Assembly: GCF_900103525.1 (NCBI RefSeq)
Contig: NZ_FNHN01000003.1
Coordinates: 310,001 to 374,000, forward strand
Direction of reading: 5' to 3'
Length of the DNA: 64,000 nucleotides
Source: Bacillus sp. OK048
Lineage (GTDB): Bacteria > Bacillota > Bacilli > Bacillales > Cytobacillaceae
The translations under genes were made by a program, and so were the position numbers. Shown here piece after piece: positions 1 through 9,179 of this stretch (positions are counted from its first letter, which is position 1; each line of letters starts with the position of its first letter). A model generated the notes under the pieces. The model ran no database searches and was not told the origin of the DNA. It saw only the letters and a program-made list of their open reading frames with translations.

Positions 1-26
1 TCGAATACCACAAATGGCAGCCTCAA
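1..26 (-). CDS. start of a gene running off the left edge (fragment)
   Basis: On the minus strand a strong Shine-Dalgarno (AGGAGG, near 34-38) is followed seven bases later by TTG at 24-26 and eight open codons reading LRLPFVVF before the window ends. Position and strand suggest the next gene of the cell-wall sugar cluster. Nothing in eight residues identifies it; the call rests only on the ribosome-binding site and spacing. Confidence 0.35.
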
Positions 27-47
27 CTTTTCCCCTCCTTTTAAAAG

Positions 48-80
48 AACCTGTGGAAGTTTGCATCTTTCCACAGGTTT
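48..80 (-). terminator. hairpin after the GH88/105 gene
   Basis: AACCTGTGGAA and TTCCACAGGTT form an 11-bp stem with a short loop, and on the minus strand the stem is followed by TTCTTTT. It lies just past the stop of the hydrolase gene at 87 and before the next ribosome-binding site, so it probably separates the two units or attenuates read-through. Confidence 0.6.
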
Positions 81-86
81 ACTATA

Positions 87-1115
87 CTAATTGTTATTTT
101 CTCTTTTTAATAGCAGTGATAAAAAGGCTAATACAAGACCTTGTCCCCATCCTTGTACTCGTTTATAGGGAACTTCTTTGTATCCGTTCGCATCAAACAT
201 AACGGCAGTTCCTGCTGATACTCCCATAACCGATCCGTCCTCACGAATTTGGCCAAGAATTCCCTCAATCGATTTTTGAATAAACTTGTTATATAACTTC
301 CCACTTGTTAGCAAAGCAGCAGCAATCCCGGCTGAACCCGAGGTTTCAAGATAAGACGTTGGATCATCTACAATCGTATACCAAAGACCTGTATCTGATT
401 GTAAGCGAACTAACGCACTTAATTGATCACGTAAAGAACCTTGAATAATCATATAGGACGGATGCTGAACCGCAATTAGTTCAAGTGCCCGCGCCATGGT
501 GTAGGCCGCCCAGCTGTTTCCTCTAGCCCAAAAAATTCCTGACATATGGTTTTGTCCGAGATGATCCCAGCCATGATAATAAAGATTTGTGATGTCATCC
601 TGGAGAAACGTTTCATGTCCATGGTATTGCTTTAATCCAAAGTTGAAATAATCGTCGCGGTCTAACTGGTGGCCAATTCTCAACAGAAAATATCCTGCCA
701 TAAACATAGTGTCAACCCATGCTTGTTCAGGGAATTGATATTTCGTTCCATTTACAGTATGCTGCAGGACACCATCACCAAAGCGCTCCGCGTCATGAAG
801 CAAATAGTCCGCCATTTGGATCGCATTTTCAATATACTTTTCTTCATTTGTAGCTTTGTATAACGTTAACAGGATATGACCAATCGAGGAGGCATTTACC
901 GTTAGCCTAGGAAGGCCATCTTCTAATTCGGCATCTACCCAATCTTTAATAGATTGTAAATACTTCATTTCACCGGTTGCTTCGTAGGCTTCCGCTACAC
1001 CAAAGAAGGCTACGCCTCCTGGCCAATCCCAACTGAAATCCATATTAAAGGTTCTATCTACTACTCTATCGATTGCCTGTGAAATCTTGGTTTCCTCAAG
1101 TACTAATTGTGGCAT
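87..1115 (-). CDS. GH88/GH105-family unsaturated glucuronyl/rhamnogalacturonyl hydrolase
   Basis: A 342-residue cytosolic protein, the usual length for YteR/YesR-like enzymes, which remove the 4,5-unsaturated uronic acid left on oligosaccharides by polysaccharide lyases. Visible family marks are the alpha/alpha-barrel segments, WVDTMFMAG near residue 135 (probable catalytic Asp), YHGWDH near 180, the hallmark ARGNSWA near 200 and SAGTAVM near 305. No signal peptide is seen, which agrees with import of oligosaccharides before cleavage. The start is supported by AAGGAGG six bases before ATG. It lies in a minus-strand series with Gfo/Idh/MocA dehydrogenases, a second GH88/105 enzyme and an acetylesterase. 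The exact substrate (rhamnogalacturonan or another unsaturated uronide) cannot be read from sequence alone. Confidence 0.85.
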   Translation of the reverse strand: MPQLVLEETKISQAIDRVVDRTFNMDFSWDWPGGVAFFGVAEAYEATGEMKYLQSIKDWVDAELEDGLPRLTVNASSIGHILLTLYKATNEEKYIENAIQMADYLLHDAERFGDGVLQHTVNGTKYQFPEQAWVDTMFMAGYFLLRIGHQLDRDDYFNFGLKQYHGHETFLQDDITNLYYHGWDHLGQNHMSGIFWARGNSWAAYTMARALELIAVQHPSYMIIQGSLRDQLSALVRLQSDTGLWYTIVDDPTSYLETSGSAGIAAALLTSGKLYNKFIQKSIEGILGQIREDGSVMGVSAGTAVMFDANGYKEVPYKRVQGWGQGLVLAFLSLLLKRENNN

Positions 1116-1198
1116 TTTTATCCTCCTTAACTAAGAACCGAAGGGCTTGTTTGATTCCCTCTTTCTTCATTTTTCTACTTCAACGGTAACCAAAAGCT

Positions 1199-2518
1199 CT
1201 ATAAAACTACTTTTGGCATTGAAAGATCTACGCTATTTTTCAGTAGTTCATCAATCTTCATTGGCTTATTTTCTTTTACTGAACGCCATACACCTTCACC
1301 AACAGCGATGGAGTATGCGCCCGCTTCAGCACCAGCTAAAATTTCATAAGGACGAGTTTGATCTACTCCCATGAAGAGATCTTCTAGCAATACTGGGTCT
1401 CCCCCTCCATGTCCTCCTCCAGTTTGCAGAACATGAATGGTCTCCTTTGCCCCGCCAAATAACGGATAAAACTCAATAGTTTGTTCAGGAACAGAAAATG
1501 GAATACGGCTTGGTTCATGGTATTCGGTAGTTTCAATTCTTCCTTTTGTACCGTTAATCGCTAAACGATAGCCTTCATATGGAAGAGAGAAATTAACGGA
1601 ATAGCTTAAAAATGCACCTTTATCATACTTAACGGTGGCAACATAGGTATCCTCGATTTCAATTTCATGATCAAAGATACAAGAGTCTGGACGATAATGT
1701 GTATAGTTTTGAGATGATTTTTCTATGCTATCGGCTTTAATATGATCGTCTTTCGCGGTGATATTATTTCGGCGGTTTGACCAGCGCATATAGTATTGAC
1801 ATAAGTGTTTTTCCTGACATGTGCTGCAGTAACGATTGTCTGTCGGACTTGGATTAAATTCTCCGTCTTTCCCGAAATAATTTAAAGCCCCATATGCAAA
1901 CACCTCTTCTGGTTTTTGATCCAGCCACCAATTGACTAAATCAAAGTGATGTGTAGATTTATGAATCGATAAGCCGCCTGAAAAATCCCGGTTGCGGTTC
2001 CATCTTTTGAAGTAGCTGGCACCATGATACGTATCAATATACCAATTTAGATCAACGGAAGTTACTCTGCCAATTTTCCCTTCAAGAATTAATTCTTTTA
2101 TCTTCCGATGAAACGGATTATAGCGGTAATTAAAGGCGACAATTACTTTTCCACTACTTTTCTTTTCTGCTTCGATAACTTTTCTAGCATCATCTGCTTT
2201 GGTCACCATCGGCTTTTCTGTAATAACCGTTAAGTTATTCTCTAACCCTTTCAATATATAATCAATATGAGTATCATCCCTGCTCGTTACAATAACGGTG
2301 TCAGGATTTGTCTCATCGATCATCTGTTGGAATTGTTCGGAATGATAAGCGGGAACAGATATTAATTCTGGAAAACTATCATGAAAAATCTCTATTCTTC
2401 GCGGATCATTATCAAGTACTCCGACGATTTGATTTTGTGATCCAAATTGATGAAGGATTGAATCAATAAACATACCTAAGGCTCTGTTACTTAATCCACA
2501 AACAACAATTTTATTCAT
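1199..2518 (-). CDS. Gfo/Idh/MocA-family oxidoreductase with Cys cluster
   Basis: A 439-residue NAD(P)-dependent sugar dehydrogenase of the Gfo/Idh/MocA family. The N-terminus carries a Rossmann fold (VVCGLSNRALGMF), and ITEKPMV near residue 100 is the family EKP motif. DLVNWWLDQKP lies in the C-terminal substrate domain. The protein is longer than the usual 330-380 residues. It has an inserted segment, roughly residues 225-275, with four cysteines (YCSTCQEKHLCQYY and a later C), which could bind a metal; that is inference. It lies between two GH88/105 genes, so it probably oxidises a sugar or uronate released by them. The ribosome-binding site is weak (AGGGTGAATAGGA), so the start is likely but not certain. 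Confidence 0.8.
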   Translation of the reverse strand: MNKIVVCGLSNRALGMFIDSILHQFGSQNQIVGVLDNDPRRIEIFHDSFPELISVPAYHSEQFQQMIDETNPDTVIVTSRDDTHIDYILKGLENNLTVITEKPMVTKADDARKVIEAEKKSSGKVIVAFNYRYNPFHRKIKELILEGKIGRVTSVDLNWYIDTYHGASYFKRWNRNRDFSGGLSIHKSTHHFDLVNWWLDQKPEEVFAYGALNYFGKDGEFNPSPTDNRYCSTCQEKHLCQYYMRWSNRRNNITAKDDHIKADSIEKSSQNYTHYRPDSCIFDHEIEIEDTYVATVKYDKGAFLSYSVNFSLPYEGYRLAINGTKGRIETTEYHEPSRIPFSVPEQTIEFYPLFGGAKETIHVLQTGGGHGGGDPVLLEDLFMGVDQTRPYEILAGAEAGAYSIAVGEGVWRSVKENKPMKIDELLKNSVDLSMPKVVL

Positions 2519-2599
2519 TCCTATTCACCCTATTTCAACTTATTTTATTGAATGGCTCTGTTATTATTCATTGTTGATTTCCGTGTAGAAAAATTTTTA

Positions 2600-2786
2600 A
2601 GCGGAGAATTTCCGGCTAATGTCGATAGTGAGGCTTAAGGAGCAGATATAAGCGGAGATATTCCGACTAACTGTTCACAATAAGACAAAAGCCATCGTTT
2701 TGGAACGTATAACCGGAAAAACTCCGCTTATTTTAAGGGAAATATGGGAATTTCCCGAAATAAACGGAATTTCTCCGCCTATTTTT
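2600..2786. repeat. four copies of a CGGAG-TTCCG dyad (intergenic repeat)
   Basis: Four short imperfect palindromes of the form TAAGCGGAGwwwTTCCG lie near 2601, 2652, 2713 and 2765. The first two are in one orientation and the last two in the other. Start-to-start distances are 51, about 61 and 52 bp. They sit in the 450-bp gap upstream of the Gfo/Idh gene; no gene is seen in the gap apart from the fragment at 2838-2924. The short arms (about 4-5 bp) and AT-rich flanks look like a dispersed intergenic element rather than a terminator. Confidence 0.55.
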
Positions 2787-2837
2787 CAAATTGAGTGAAA
2801 TCAACATTTACCTTTAACACAGCCTATTGATTAATAG

Positions 2838-2924
2838 TTAATATTTTTCTTTTAAAAAACCAACACTCTCATCAATATAAGGTTCGATGGTTTCTTCAAG
2901 GAGGAGATTGATTTTTGTACGTTT
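2838..2924 (-). pseudogene. protein-like C-terminal remnant, 28 codons
   Basis: In one minus frame an open stretch without a start codon runs from a stop near 2925 to TAA at 2838. Its residues look like a real protein tail (LLLEETIEPYIDESVGFLK). It lies between the end of the GH105 gene and the Gfo/Idh gene. It could be all that remains of a gene deleted from the cluster. The parent family is not recognised, and chance cannot be excluded for 28 codons. Confidence 0.3.
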
Positions 2925-2969
2925 CTATTGTTAAAAGATTGACCGGGTCTAGCATTACTTGTCATTCTC

Positions 2970-4055
2970 TTATATTCTGTGATACAAATACTCTACTAAC
3001 GATAGAATTGCCATGGACTGTCCATACGGCATCGCAGTGACTGGAATTTGTTTATAAAAATCTTGGGTTTCACCCATCGCGGTTCCTGCTGAAACGTTTC
3101 CTAATTCTCCGTTTTCATTTATATTTTCAACCACTGCCTTCATTGCTTTTAAGCCCATATCCATATACTTACTATCCACGTAACGCTTACGAACAGAACG
3201 TAACGTTCCAAAAGCAAATCCAGCGGTACAGGAGGCTTCTACATATGAACTAGGGTCAAGTAACAGGGTATGCCATAACCCATTTTCATTTTGGCATGTT
3301 TCTAATGCTTCCAATTGACTTTCTAACGTATCAATTAATACCTGACGAACAGGGTCATTTGCAGGTAGTTCTACTAAATCCAAAAATTCAGGAATAGCAA
3401 TGGTTACCCATGAATTTCCACGACCCCATAACGCTTCGGCAAAGTTATGATTGCCTTCAAACGTCCAGCCATGGAACCATAATCCCGTTTTCTTATCAAA
3501 TAAATATTTAATATGTATTAAAAATTGTTTTTTTGCCTCTTCTACGTATTCTGGTTTATTTAACAATAAACCGATTTTGGTTAAAGGCAGAACGCTCATC
3601 ATCAAGGTGTCATCCCATAATTGCTGATAATTCTCATTACCAAATACAACATGCTGAATTCCGCCATCCTTTGTTCGCGGCATATCATGGTACAGCCAGT
3701 CACCCCACGTTTCTAGATATGGAAGGTATGTTGGATTACCTATTTCTTCGTACAAATATGCAAGCGTTAACATTTGTACCATTGTGTTAACGTTTTTTTC
3801 TACTGGAAGTTCTTTAAATTGATCATCGAACCACTTTACGATAATAGTTAATACTTCTTCTTTTTTTGTTAATTTATAGTATTTCATCATTCCATACAGT
3901 CCAACGCCTGCTGTCCATTCCCAATAATTAAAGCTTTTGTTATCGATTTTTCTGCCATCAGCAAGTGGAATGGCGTATTTCCCATCTGGATCATTTAAGT
4001 TAATCAGGTTATCAATTAGTAAATCAATTTTCTTTTCGATTTCATGTCTATGCAT
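2970..4055 (-). CDS. GH88/GH105-family unsaturated uronyl hydrolase (second copy)
   Basis: A 361-residue cytosolic paralogue of the enzyme at 87-1115, with the same landmarks: a WEWTAGVGLYGM segment near residue 47, LWDDTLMM near 150 (probable catalytic Asp pair), FHGWTFEG near 195, WGRGNSW near 212 and SAGTAMG near 320. YteR-type enzymes hydrolyse unsaturated galacturonyl-rhamnose. Two divergent copies in one cluster suggest different linkages or acetylation states of the substrate. GAGGAGG about nine bases before ATG supports the start. The acetylesterase gene lies upstream on the same strand. Confidence 0.85.
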   Translation of the reverse strand: MHRHEIEKKIDLLIDNLINLNDPDGKYAIPLADGRKIDNKSFNYWEWTAGVGLYGMMKYYKLTKKEEVLTIIVKWFDDQFKELPVEKNVNTMVQMLTLAYLYEEIGNPTYLPYLETWGDWLYHDMPRTKDGGIQHVVFGNENYQQLWDDTLMMSVLPLTKIGLLLNKPEYVEEAKKQFLIHIKYLFDKKTGLWFHGWTFEGNHNFAEALWGRGNSWVTIAIPEFLDLVELPANDPVRQVLIDTLESQLEALETCQNENGLWHTLLLDPSSYVEASCTAGFAFGTLRSVRKRYVDSKYMDMGLKAMKAVVENINENGELGNVSAGTAMGETQDFYKQIPVTAMPYGQSMAILSLVEYLYHRI

Positions 4056-4198
4056 TTATGATTTCCTCCTCAAATTTAATGACTAGTGATTAGGATAATT
4101 TTCAAAAAAGATTCCCAGAGTATACATCTTAATTATATTTAAACTATTTTTAGAGTTTAATTAAAAATTCAGATTAGATTAATTAAAAAACAGTGTAT

Positions 4199-4861
4199 CT
4201 ATATCACTATTAATTGTTTCTGTAACGGCAGATTGCTTTCTTTTATCCCATCAACCACAAGACCTGCCATTTGATAGGCACCTTTTTTCGTAAAATGAGT
4301 AAAATCTGTTCCGTTTACTGATGCCATAAATAAACTTAAGGATTCCTTATTGCCAATGGTATTCAACAGTCTAAGACTTTTCTCCATTAAATCTATTAAA
4401 GTTACCTTTTCCTCTAAAGCAACTTCTTTCATTGCTGCACAGTATTCAGGAAAATCATTAATAAATTTTCCATCTTTTTCGTGCATCCTTGCTGGCGGGG
4501 TTATGAATACAGGTACTGCACGATTATTTCTTGCACTCGTAACATACATTTTTAAAAATTGCTTATAGGTTGTAAATGGCTCTGTAAAACGTTCAGGTTT
4601 ACTTTTTGTCGAATCATTATGACCCATTTGTATGAATAAATAATCACCAGCATTTATTTCCTTTGATATGGCAAGTAATCTCCCTTCCTCTATAAATGTT
4701 TTCGAGCTTCGGCCACCAATAGCGTGATTAGATACTCGTACTTCCTCATTTAAAAAGACCTGCAGAAACTCTCCCCAGCCTCCCTGATGTTTTTCACTGG
4801 CATCATAATCCTGTACAGTTGAATCTGCTGCAAGGAAGATTCTATTTGGTACATTATCCAT
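4199..4861 (-). CDS. SGNH-hydrolase rhamnogalacturonan acetylesterase
   Basis: A 220-residue GDSL/SGNH esterase resembling B. subtilis YesT/YesY and fungal rhamnogalacturonan acetylesterase. All four blocks are visible: block I LAADSTVQDYD with the nucleophile Ser near residue 14, block II IGGRSSK (Gly), block III GHNDST (Asn) and block V DFTHFTKKGA (catalytic Asp and His near 192-195). No signal peptide is present, so it should deacetylate imported oligosaccharides inside the cell and clear the way for the GH105 enzymes next door. AAGGAGG precedes the ATG at good spacing. Confidence 0.85.
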   Translation of the reverse strand: MDNVPNRIFLAADSTVQDYDASEKHQGGWGEFLQVFLNEEVRVSNHAIGGRSSKTFIEEGRLLAISKEINAGDYLFIQMGHNDSTKSKPERFTEPFTTYKQFLKMYVTSARNNRAVPVFITPPARMHEKDGKFINDFPEYCAAMKEVALEEKVTLIDLMEKSLRLLNTIGNKESLSLFMASVNGTDFTHFTKKGAYQMAGLVVDGIKESNLPLQKQLIVI

Positions 4862-4938
4862 AAATAATCCTCCTTCTTAACCAAGCATGAATGTTAAACC
4901 GTTATCTATTCAATAACATGACCGCATTCTTTTTGCTA

Positions 4939-5025
4939 TTAGACTTTCTTGTTCTCCCCAATATCGAAATGATATTTTTCTGTCTCCTTATCATACTTTT
5001 GTGAATAAAGGAAAAATTCCTTACT
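4939..5025 (-). pseudogene. protein-like C-terminal remnant, 28 codons
   Basis: An open minus-strand stretch without a start codon, bounded by TAG near 5026 and TAA at 4939, reads like a hydrophilic protein tail (KYDKETEKYHFDIGENKK). It fills the gap between the dehydrogenase at 5038 and the acetylesterase at 4861. It may mark a second gene lost from the pectin cluster. The parent family is not recognised. Confidence 0.3.
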
Positions 5026-5037
5026 CTAGTTACCCAT

Positions 5038-6012
5038 TCACAACGCAAAGTTTTTCACTATTATTGGTTGCCCACTTATAGCTGACTGATTGGCGGCCAT
5101 CGTAACTTGATGGGTAATTACTGCATCTTTATAGTTTGATAAAATTTGGGATGGGTTGCCGGTTTTAATTGCATTTAGAAAAATCTTATTTTCTTCAATG
5201 TATGGATTTACCTGTTCTTTATATTCTAAAATCTGATTACCTTTAACCTCACGTAATCCCTCATTACCAAGCTCTAAAACTCCTTTATCTGTATAAAAGT
5301 CTAGTCCGACCTTGCCCGATTCTGGCAGGATACAGGTATTTGATACAGTTGCAACCATACCATTCTTTAGTTTCATGGTGACAGTGCCCACATCTGACAC
5401 CGTTGTTCCCTTTACCTTTTCGTTCATGATGTTGCTGCTGTATGCTGCATAAACTTCCGTAATATCACCGCACAAGAAACGTAATAAATCGACAATATGT
5501 GTGGTTTGTTCCACAAATTGTCCGCCAGATGTTTTTTGATTTCTCCACCAAGGAACCATTGGCATGTTTCCCATCCAATAGCCAAGTGCCATCCCAACAT
5601 TACGGTTTTCAAGTAACGATAAAGCTTTCTTTGTGGTTTCTTTATAACGCCATTGGTATCCAACCGAGGTGATAAGTCCCTTCTCTTCGATTTTCTTTGC
5701 AATGTAAAGTGGCTGTTCATCGATTCCAAGTGGTTTTTCCACAAAAAATGGAATGTTTCTTTCTATCAAAGTAAACTCAATAGCGCCATGTGCCATAGGC
5801 GGTACACAAATATAGACAGCATCTAGTTTCTGCTTATCAAGCATCTCCTCAACATTTGTATACCCTTTGGCATTTGACCAGTTTCTTGCTTCTTTTTCAG
5901 CCTTTTCAATACTCGTACCACAAAATGCTGTAACCTCCACTCCATCCATTTTTGCCAATAGAGCAGCATGCGTTTTTGCAAACCAGCCCGTACCAATAAA
6001 GCCAATCTTCAA
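5038..6012 (-). CDS. Gfo/Idh/MocA-family oxidoreductase
   Basis: A 324-residue NAD(P)-dependent dehydrogenase. KIGFIGTGWFAKTHA at the N-terminus is the Rossmann dinucleotide-binding loop, FFVEKPLG near residue 92 is the EKP motif, and QFVEQTTHIVDLLRF near 165 carries the conserved active-site His. I chose TTG at 6012 as start because AAAGGAG lies eight bases upstream; an upstream ATG at 6042 would add ten residues that overlap the ribosome-binding site. It is the first gene of the carbohydrate cluster after the lut operon and probably acts on a released sugar. Its substrate is unknown. Confidence 0.8.
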   Translation of the reverse strand: MKIGFIGTGWFAKTHAALLAKMDGVEVTAFCGTSIEKAEKEARNWSNAKGYTNVEEMLDKQKLDAVYICVPPMAHGAIEFTLIERNIPFFVEKPLGIDEQPLYIAKKIEEKGLITSVGYQWRYKETTKKALSLLENRNVGMALGYWMGNMPMVPWWRNQKTSGGQFVEQTTHIVDLLRFLCGDITEVYAAYSSNIMNEKVKGTTVSDVGTVTMKLKNGMVATVSNTCILPESGKVGLDFYTDKGVLELGNEGLREVKGNQILEYKEQVNPYIEENKIFLNAIKTGNPSQILSNYKDAVITHQVTMAANQSAISGQPIIVKNFAL

Positions 6013-6043
6013 AGAAATCTCTCCTTTTTCAAGTAAGGACAAA

Positions 6044-6070
6044 GGCTGTTCAAATACCTTTTGAACAGCC
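6044..6070 (-). terminator. terminator at the end of lutABC
   Basis: GGCTGTTCAAA and TTTGAACAGCC form an 11-bp stem with a short loop, 14 bp past the lutC stop. The T-run is better on the plus strand (TTCTTTT) than on the minus strand. It lies only about 20 bp before the ribosome-binding site of the next gene, so it may be an attenuator for that gene as well as the lut terminator. Confidence 0.6.
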
Positions 6071-6083
6071 TGATTCTTTTAAT

Positions 6084-6803
6084 TTATAGGTCATTAATTA
6101 CGATATAGGATGCTCTTATTGGTCCATGAACACCAACCACAAGGTTTAACTCGATATCTGCTGAATTACTTGGACCAGTGATAAAATTGATACACGAAGC
6201 TACATGGCCTGTTTTTTGATGAATCTCCCGCATCTTTTTGGCAGCCTGCGTCATCCTTGGTACGAGGGTACTTTTAGGGATCAATGCGATAAAGGTGGCT
6301 GGTAAAAAGCTTACGCTTCTTCCCTTATTCTCATCACTAAACAAGACAACCGTTCCAGACTCTGCCAATGTGATTTCACTAATCGTGATCCCCACATTGG
6401 CCTGTTCTGCTTTTGTGATATTCTCTGACCCTTTCGTATGATCCCATTCATAGACATCGATATCCTGGCTTGGCCATTCCGTTTTCAATAGAGAATCAAG
6501 ACCCCATTTTGAGAACCGCTCATCCTTCCAAGTGACGATTGGACCTCCACCATAAGTAGCAACTACTTCGCTTAAGGTTGAAGGTAATTCTTTAAGATCA
6601 ATAGTATAAAGAGTGGTATGGATTTTATTACACTGTTCTCTTAACACTTCTACTAGTTCATCCAGTGTGGCATCTTTTAATACTTCGTCCTGAGGTCTGA
6701 ATCTCCAGTTTGGTCGTTGTACCGGCGTAGAAATTCGAGGTCGACCTAGCTGGATGGCAATTTGATTTAAGAATGAATCACGATTTTGTATAGTCCCAGT
6801 CAA
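6084..6803 (-). CDS. lutC: L-lactate utilization protein C
   Basis: A 239-residue LUD-domain protein, third subunit of the LutABC iron-sulfur complex that oxidises L-lactate to pyruvate in the cytosol. Features of the family include TIQNRDSFL at the N-terminus, GGGPIVTWKD near residue 90, ITLAESGTVV near 145 and the C-terminal GPSNSADIEL followed by GVHGP. I chose TTG at 6803, directly after the lutB stop and seven bases behind AAAGGGGG. An ATG at 6824 would overlap lutB by 20 bases and lies ahead of the ribosome-binding site. Gene order lutA-lutB-lutC is as in B. subtilis. Confidence 0.92.
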   Translation of the reverse strand: MTGTIQNRDSFLNQIAIQLGRPRISTPVQRPNWRFRPQDEVLKDATLDELVEVLREQCNKIHTTLYTIDLKELPSTLSEVVATYGGGPIVTWKDERFSKWGLDSLLKTEWPSQDIDVYEWDHTKGSENITKAEQANVGITISEITLAESGTVVLFSDENKGRSVSFLPATFIALIPKSTLVPRMTQAAKKMREIHQKTGHVASCINFITGPSNSADIELNLVVGVHGPIRASYIVINDL

Positions 6804-6804
6804 C

Positions 6805-8229
6805 TTATTTGCCCCCTTTTTCACGGTTTTTAAACCAATCCCTGAATCTCTCTTTATTTGGTGCTGGAAACTCTCGAATATCTGTCCAGGCCTTTAATGG
6901 TCCCGGCCCCTTCGATATCTTGTCTCCAGTCGTAAAGGGATTCATCGCCGTTGGAGCAATTTTGGAGCCTATTTTATAAATGAGAGGTGATGCAGCGCCT
7001 AACCCAAACGCCTTCATGGCTAATTTTTCAGAAATAGGTGCCTTACCCTCCTTTTCAACAATTATTTCTCGGTGTTTATGAAGAAGATTATGCAACGGAA
7101 TTTTGACTGGACACACTTCCGTACACGCTCCGCAAAGTGTTGATGCATATGGAAGCTCTTTATATTCGTCATATCCACCAAGAAGCGGGGAAAGGACTGC
7201 TCCAATTGGCCCTGAATAAATCGAACCATATGAGTGGCCGCCAACATGACGATACACCGGACAAACGTTCACGCATGCCGCACAACGAATACATTGTAAG
7301 ACAGATTGGAATTCTCCCCCAAGGATTTTGGAGCGGCCGTTATCAACAATCACCAGATGGAATTCCTCCGGGCCATCCACATCTAATTCTTCTCTTGGTC
7401 CAGTAAGGACGGTAATGTAACTTGTTAATTTCTGGCCAACAGCACTTCTAGTTAAAAGTGAAACCAGCACTTCCATTTCTTCAAAAGTAGGTACAATCCG
7501 TTCCATACCCATTACAGTAATCTGTGTTTTTGGTAAGGCCGTTACTAAATCAGCATTACCTTCATTGGTTACTAAACTGAAGGAACCTGTTTCTGCTATT
7601 GCAAAGTTACAGCCCGTAATACCAATATCCGCTGACAGGTATTCTTGTCGCAGCATTTCCCGTGCATGCCAAGCCAATTCCTCTGGCTTAGAGGTTTTTG
7701 TGTAGCCTAGCTTATCAGTGAACACATCCCGAATCTGCTCTTTGTTTTTATGTAAGGCAGGGACGACGATATGGGATGGGGGATCATGATCATCTACTTG
7801 GAGAATGTATTCGCCAAGGTCTGTTTCAATTACCTCACAACCCTCTTGTTCCAATGCTGCATTTAAACTGATTTCTTCGGTTACCATTGATTTCGATTTA
7901 ACAATTTTTTTAGCGTTTTTCTCGCGTACTATTCCACGAATATATTCATTTGCTTCTTCTTTCGTTTGGGCAAAAAACACATGCCCTCCACGCTTAGCAA
8001 CATTTTCACTTAATTGTTCTAAATAATAATCCAGGTTCTCAAGTACATGCTGGCGAATTTCTTCTCCATGTGAGCGCCAGTCCTCCCAGTTGCCTAAATC
8101 CTCGGTTACGAGTCGCCTTTTTACACCCATCCCATCCTGAGCACCCGAAACGGCACCACGCATAAAATCGTCATGTATCCCTTTGTCGACACGTTCCTTA
8201 AATTGTTCCTTGCCTATTTTCATTGCCAT
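6805..8229 (-). CDS. lutB: L-lactate utilization iron-sulfur protein B
   Basis: A 474-residue LutB with an N-terminal LUD domain (residues about 60-300; [10 protein letters not shown] and [10 protein letters not shown] are visible). Two 4Fe-4S motifs follow, [12 protein letters not shown] near 315 and CGACTEVCP near 370. It transfers electrons from lactate oxidation within LutABC. I chose ATG at 8229 because GGGAGG lies seven bases upstream and the resulting MAMKIG start matches the B. subtilis protein; the frame is open five codons further. It ends two bases before the lutC start codon, a coupled operon arrangement. Confidence 0.94.
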   Translation of the reverse strand: MAMKIGKEQFKERVDKGIHDDFMRGAVSGAQDGMGVKRRLVTEDLGNWEDWRSHGEEIRQHVLENLDYYLEQLSENVAKRGGHVFFAQTKEEANEYIRGIVREKNAKKIVKSKSMVTEEISLNAALEQEGCEVIETDLGEYILQVDDHDPPSHIVVPALHKNKEQIRDVFTDKLGYTKTSKPEELAWHAREMLRQEYLSADIGITGCNFAIAETGSFSLVTNEGNADLVTALPKTQITVMGMERIVPTFEEMEVLVSLLTRSAVGQKLTSYITVLTGPREELDVDGPEEFHLVIVDNGRSKILGGEFQSVLQCIRCAACVNVCPVYRHVGGHSYGSIYSGPIGAVLSPLLGGYDEYKELPYASTLCGACTEVCPVKIPLHNLLHKHREIIVEKEGKAPISEKLAMKAFGLGAASPLIYKIGSKIAPTAMNPFTTGDKISKGPGPLKAWTDIREFPAPNKERFRDWFKNREKGGK

Positions 8230-8289
8230 CTGGTGTCCTCCCATCTATTTTTGGTCACTCCAGATATCTACGAGTGAGCGAATGCACCT

Positions 8290-9006
8290 TCATCGACTAT
8301 TTAATACCTCAGCTATATGTAAAACCTTGATCGGTTTTTCTTTTCTATCAATTCGTCCTCCGATATTTATAAGGCAGCCGGCATCAGCTCCGATTAGATA
8401 TTCAGCACCCGTCCCTTCCACATGGCAAACCTTTTCATCTACCATTTGCTCTGATATTTGCGCCATTTTTACTGAGAAGGTACCACCAAACCCGCAGCAT
8501 TGCTCTTTTCCTGGCAGTTCTGTAAAGGTTAACCCTTTTACATTTTTCAGTAGAATCATAGGAGCTTCTTTTACTCCTAGCAATCTCGTCATGTGACAGG
8601 AGGTGTGGTAGGTGGCTGTCCCTTCTAGTTTCGCTCCAACGTCTTCCACCTTTAAGACATCGACAATAAATTGGGTAAGTTCATAGGTTTTTTCAGCCAA
8701 TTTCTTTGCCTTCGGTTCCCAAATAGGATCATCTTTGAAAACATGAGGATATTCGTGAAACATAAAGGCACATGAACCTGATGGTGACACTACATATTCT
8801 GCATCCTGGAAGGTATTTATCATCCGTTTCATCGCCTCTTTTGACTCTTGTGTATAACCGCTGTTATAAGCTGGCTGCCCACAACACACCTGTGATTCTG
8901 GGAAATCAATCTCACAACCAAGCCTTTCAAGCAACTCAACCGTTGCCTTACCAACATTGCTTTGAAACATATCTACAAGGCATGTTGCAAATAAACTTAC
9001 TTTCAT
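8290..9006 (-). CDS. lutA: L-lactate utilization protein A (CCG-domain subunit)
   Basis: A 238-residue protein of the glycolate-oxidase iron-sulfur (CCG) type, first gene of lutABC. Two cysteine-rich CCG repeats are visible: [10 protein letters not shown] near residue 41 and [12 protein letters not shown] near 170; the matching upstream cysteines are in FATCLVDM and YHTSCHMTR. It is likely the substrate-side Fe-S subunit in lactate oxidation. The upstream region (9007-9130) is AT-rich and should hold the promoter. A LutR-type repressor is usual for this operon in Bacillus, but no lutR gene is in the window. The ribosome-binding site is weak (GGGGATGGA). Confidence 0.92.
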   Translation of the reverse strand: MKVSLFATCLVDMFQSNVGKATVELLERLGCEIDFPESQVCCGQPAYNSGYTQESKEAMKRMINTFQDAEYVVSPSGSCAFMFHEYPHVFKDDPIWEPKAKKLAEKTYELTQFIVDVLKVEDVGAKLEGTATYHTSCHMTRLLGVKEAPMILLKNVKGLTFTELPGKEQCCGFGGTFSVKMAQISEQMVDEKVCHVEGTGAEYLIGADAGCLINIGGRIDRKEKPIKVLHIAEVLNSR

Positions 9007-9140
9007 TTCTATTCCATCCCCTTGGTTTTATTAGTGCCAATCTCTTTATTATAAAATTTTTATTTACTTTTGTTTTATTATAATATACTTTTGTTTACCT
9101 TTGAAAGATAGTTATATTAAATTTAATATCCTTCTAAAGA

Positions 9141-9175
9141 AAAAAGAACAAACTCATAAAAAGTTTGCTCTTTTT
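9141..9175 (-). terminator. terminator of the PTS IIA gene
   Basis: AAAGAGCAAACT and AGTTTGTTCTTT pair around a short A/T loop just after the IIA stop codon. A run of T residues flanks the stem on both strands, so it may serve both directions, but it best closes the minus-strand IIA transcript. Confidence 0.7.
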
Positions 9176-9179
9176 GTTA

